Made by a program: the position numbers and the translations under genes
Assembly (NCBI RefSeq): GCF_028867935.1
Contig: NZ_JAPQNS010000013.1
Coordinates: 1-64,000, forward strand
Direction: 5' to 3'
DNA from: Flavobacterium sp. SUN052
GTDB taxonomy: Bacteria > Bacteroidota > Bacteroidia > Flavobacteriales > Flavobacteriaceae
Length of the DNA: 64,000 nt
Shown here: positions 62,201-64,000 of the stretch, piece by piece
Position numbering within the stretch: position 1 is the stretch's first letter
Layout of the letters: the number at the start of each line of letters is the position of its first letter
The notes under the pieces: generated by a model
Told to the model about the DNA's origin: nothing
The model's database searches: none
The model's input: the letters and a program-made list of their open reading frames with translations, nothing else

Positions 62201-62233
62201 TTACTTAGTCGTTACTTAGTCGTTACTTAGTCG
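62201..62233. repeat. Three 11-bp tandem repeats
   Basis: TTACTTAGTCG occurs three times without a gap. The last copy runs into the stop codon of the convergent ATP-binding protein gene. Similar ACTTGTAC words precede it. Confidence 0.8.
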
Positions 62234-63831
62234 TAGCTAGCGATTCCTTGCTCTAAAAGATATTGAGCTAAACGGCGACCCCGTTCGGTTGGTGTATAGC
62301 TTTGGCGAGGGCTGCGGGGGCTATCGGGGTCAGTTAAACGTAAAATTTCCTTGGCCAATAGCGGATCAATATGGCGCTTTACGTTGTCTGTATGGTTCGC
62401 CAAACCCACACTTAGAAGCAATTCCTTCCGGGTATAGGGCATCTTATCACTTAGAATATGAATCATACTGATACCAGGCTTGGTTAGCGCCGGTACTAAG
62501 CTGGCAAACTCGGTCTTTTCGGCGGCCGTTAGCGGCAATGGAGCCAAATCCTTTCCCGAACTATTCGCGATGGATCTTCTCAAAAACTCAGGGTTAATGG
62601 GCAGTTCCACTTCAAAAAAAGACCGCTCTTCATCAAACGTAAAGATGGGCACAGGGGAGCCGTTGACAGCCATCGTATCCAGAATTAATCGGATACCCGT
62701 TGCATGACCTTCGGTCAGGTCTAACCCTTTCATAAAATCGCCCAGGCGACGGTTTCTGTAGCGTTTAGGCCGCACACGTCCGGTCAGAAAATCCTCGGAC
62801 CGAATGGCACGGTCGGGACCACCCGAATTCTGAAGTCTGATATGATCGACTTCGATAAACACTTTAACCGGCTCTCGCACCGTATAATCTCGGTGGTAGA
62901 TACAGTTAGCAATGGCTTCTTCCAAGGCGGGCAGCGGGTAGTTGAAAAGTCGGGTGGCTTCAGCCCGGTCGGGATGCTTGATCACCTTTTCAGTCAAGAT
63001 ATTTCCTTTCAGATAGTCGAGCAACTGCCGAATCTGGTACTGTACTGGTCCTGTAAACTGGGTTTCGTTGAACTCACGGTCGCCCGGATTGCCCCGAAAA
63101 TGTATCAGTTCAATGTAGGTGTAGGGAAAGAATTTTTCCGGCGTTTCACAGAACAACATCAGGGCTACATTTCGCGGAAACCGGTGTTCGGGTGGGCCAC
63201 TGAGCAGGCCCATCTGTTCGAGCAAATCGGAGGCATCGCTCGACCCTGCCTGAAAGCTCAACCGACTGCCCGATATGCGCAGATATTCCCGTATCCAAAG
63301 CAGCGATATGTTGGCCATTAAAGCCTGAGTGTTAGGCTGGTCATCGAACGGCACCTGATTGGTCATGGCAATCAGTTCCTGCTGTTGTTCGGCGTTAGCC
63401 CGCACTGAGTTGGCATACTGACGGATGTAATACCGATGGATTTTCTGGCTGGCCCCAACGTTCTCCGGTACTTCGTGGGGGCGGCTGGCACTGCCCAACA
63501 CCCACAAGATGATGATTTGCTGCCCGTCGATCTCTTCTATAAAAAAACGGGGATGATAGGGTGGCTTGATCTGGTTATTGTAGCCAATCATCTCCTGCTG
63601 AATGCGGGCGATCTGCTCCGTCGACAAGCCCTTAACGGGGCGTTTGGCTCGCCCCTGCTCTTCGGCCACGCCAATGACAATATAGCCCCCGCCACTGTTG
63701 TCGAAGTCGTTGGCGAAAGCACAGATGCTCCGATAGATGGCATCGGGGTTCCATCCTTCCTTAAATTCGATCCGGTTCGACTCAACGGTTTTGGCACCTA
63801 GCAGGTCATTAATATTTATTGGTAGCAGCAC
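62227..63831 (-). CDS. AlbA_2 (Schlafen-like) domain ATP-binding protein
   Basis: 534 residues. The N-terminal AlbA_2 domain (ESNRIEFKEGWNPDAIYRSICAFANDFDNSGGGYIVIGVAEEQG, about 17-60 and onward) belongs to the Schlafen-like fold. The middle has an HATPase_c_4 type region (PLPALEEAIANCIYHRDYT and the GGPDRAIRSEDF end, about 290-360). The C-terminus is a winged-helix (MPYTRKELLLSVGLANHTDNVKRHIDPL). These proteins are variously regulators or suspected defence factors. It is a single gene, convergent with the plasmid row. Confidence 0.8.
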   Translation of the reverse strand: MLLPININDLLGAKTVESNRIEFKEGWNPDAIYRSICAFANDFDNSGGGYIVIGVAEEQGRAKRPVKGLSTEQIARIQQEMIGYNNQIKPPYHPRFFIEEIDGQQIIILWVLGSASRPHEVPENVGASQKIHRYYIRQYANSVRANAEQQQELIAMTNQVPFDDQPNTQALMANISLLWIREYLRISGSRLSFQAGSSDASDLLEQMGLLSGPPEHRFPRNVALMLFCETPEKFFPYTYIELIHFRGNPGDREFNETQFTGPVQYQIRQLLDYLKGNILTEKVIKHPDRAEATRLFNYPLPALEEAIANCIYHRDYTVREPVKVFIEVDHIRLQNSGGPDRAIRSEDFLTGRVRPKRYRNRRLGDFMKGLDLTEGHATGIRLILDTMAVNGSPVPIFTFDEERSFFEVELPINPEFLRRSIANSSGKDLAPLPLTAAEKTEFASLVPALTKPGISMIHILSDKMPYTRKELLLSVGLANHTDNVKRHIDPLLAKEILRLTDPDSPRSPRQSYTPTERGRRLAQYLLEQGIASYD

Positions 63832-64000
63832 GGGGGAAGAATGATGGTATTAGTATTTTCAACCAAAGAAACTATTCGGAGAAAGACCCCAAAACTTAGA
63901 TGATCAAACGGTTAAAGATGCCGCACGAAGCGAACTATTGCGTTGTTTTCTAGTTGTGTCGAGGCTCAATAAAATTATGAATTGATATGATTTGACCAGA
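63832..64000. other. Window end, non-coding
   Basis: 169 bp upstream of the AlbA_2 gene, presumably with its promoter. Nothing else recognised. Confidence 0.4.

Overview
The window reads as a large, mobilisable plasmid (or an integrated plasmid-like replicon) from a Bacteroidota bacterium of the Cytophagales, most like the Spirosoma/Fibrella/Larkinella group. This rests on the gene content: a DUF5686/carboxypeptidase-regulatory-like protein, a TonB-dependent receptor with a carboxypeptidase-like N-domain, a one-protein hybrid two-component regulator with an AraC output, a type IX-like C-terminal sorting tail, ECF sigma/anti-sigma pairing, and TAnnTTTG promoter boxes. The genus is an inference. 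No rRNA or tRNA gene was seen.

The first 44 kb are cargo. From 1 to 1.6 kb an IS3 element cuts into a broken OmpR/histidine-kinase pair. From 1.9 to 18.8 kb there are envelope and regulatory genes: DUF2147, DUF5686, a fatty-acid hydroxylase, an ECF sigma factor with a membrane-anchored barrel partner, a TonB-dependent receptor, a Rieske protein, DUF1579, SnoaL-like proteins, a beta-lactamase-fold serine hydrolase and two Crp/Fnr regulators. At 20-22.5 kb lie two divergent small serine recombinases followed by an unusual non-coding block: a helically phased CTGT array, a miniature inverted-repeat element and a perfect hairpin. Two giant parallel beta-helix surface proteins (22.5-26.8 and 35.4-39.1 kb) each sit head-to-head with a sensor-kinase gene. 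Decayed transposons (IS3, ISL3 and IS1182 types) and their miniature derivatives fill the spaces.

The last 20 kb (44.5-63.8 kb) are the plasmid backbone. It holds an iteron-type Rep protein with four iterons, a DnaA box and an 84-bp perfect palindrome; a ParA operon; a MobC-like protein and a relaxase; a 1733-residue DNA methylase-helicase fusion; a DUF932-like protein; several small plasmid proteins of unknown role; and an AlbA/Schlafen-type ATP-binding protein.

The most striking finding is a fixed-geometry promoter cassette repeated across this backbone. It consists of an AACCAAAGGGGT box, then 30-32 bp on a TGGGNNTTAAAAG box, then exactly 58 bp further on a TAnnTTTG/A box. Five genes have it and a sixth has a close variant. 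Extra solo copies of the first box lie downstream of other plasmid genes. This looks like a plasmid-wide regulon or boundary element. Also notable are two near-identical 16-bp insertions that break two unrelated transposase genes.
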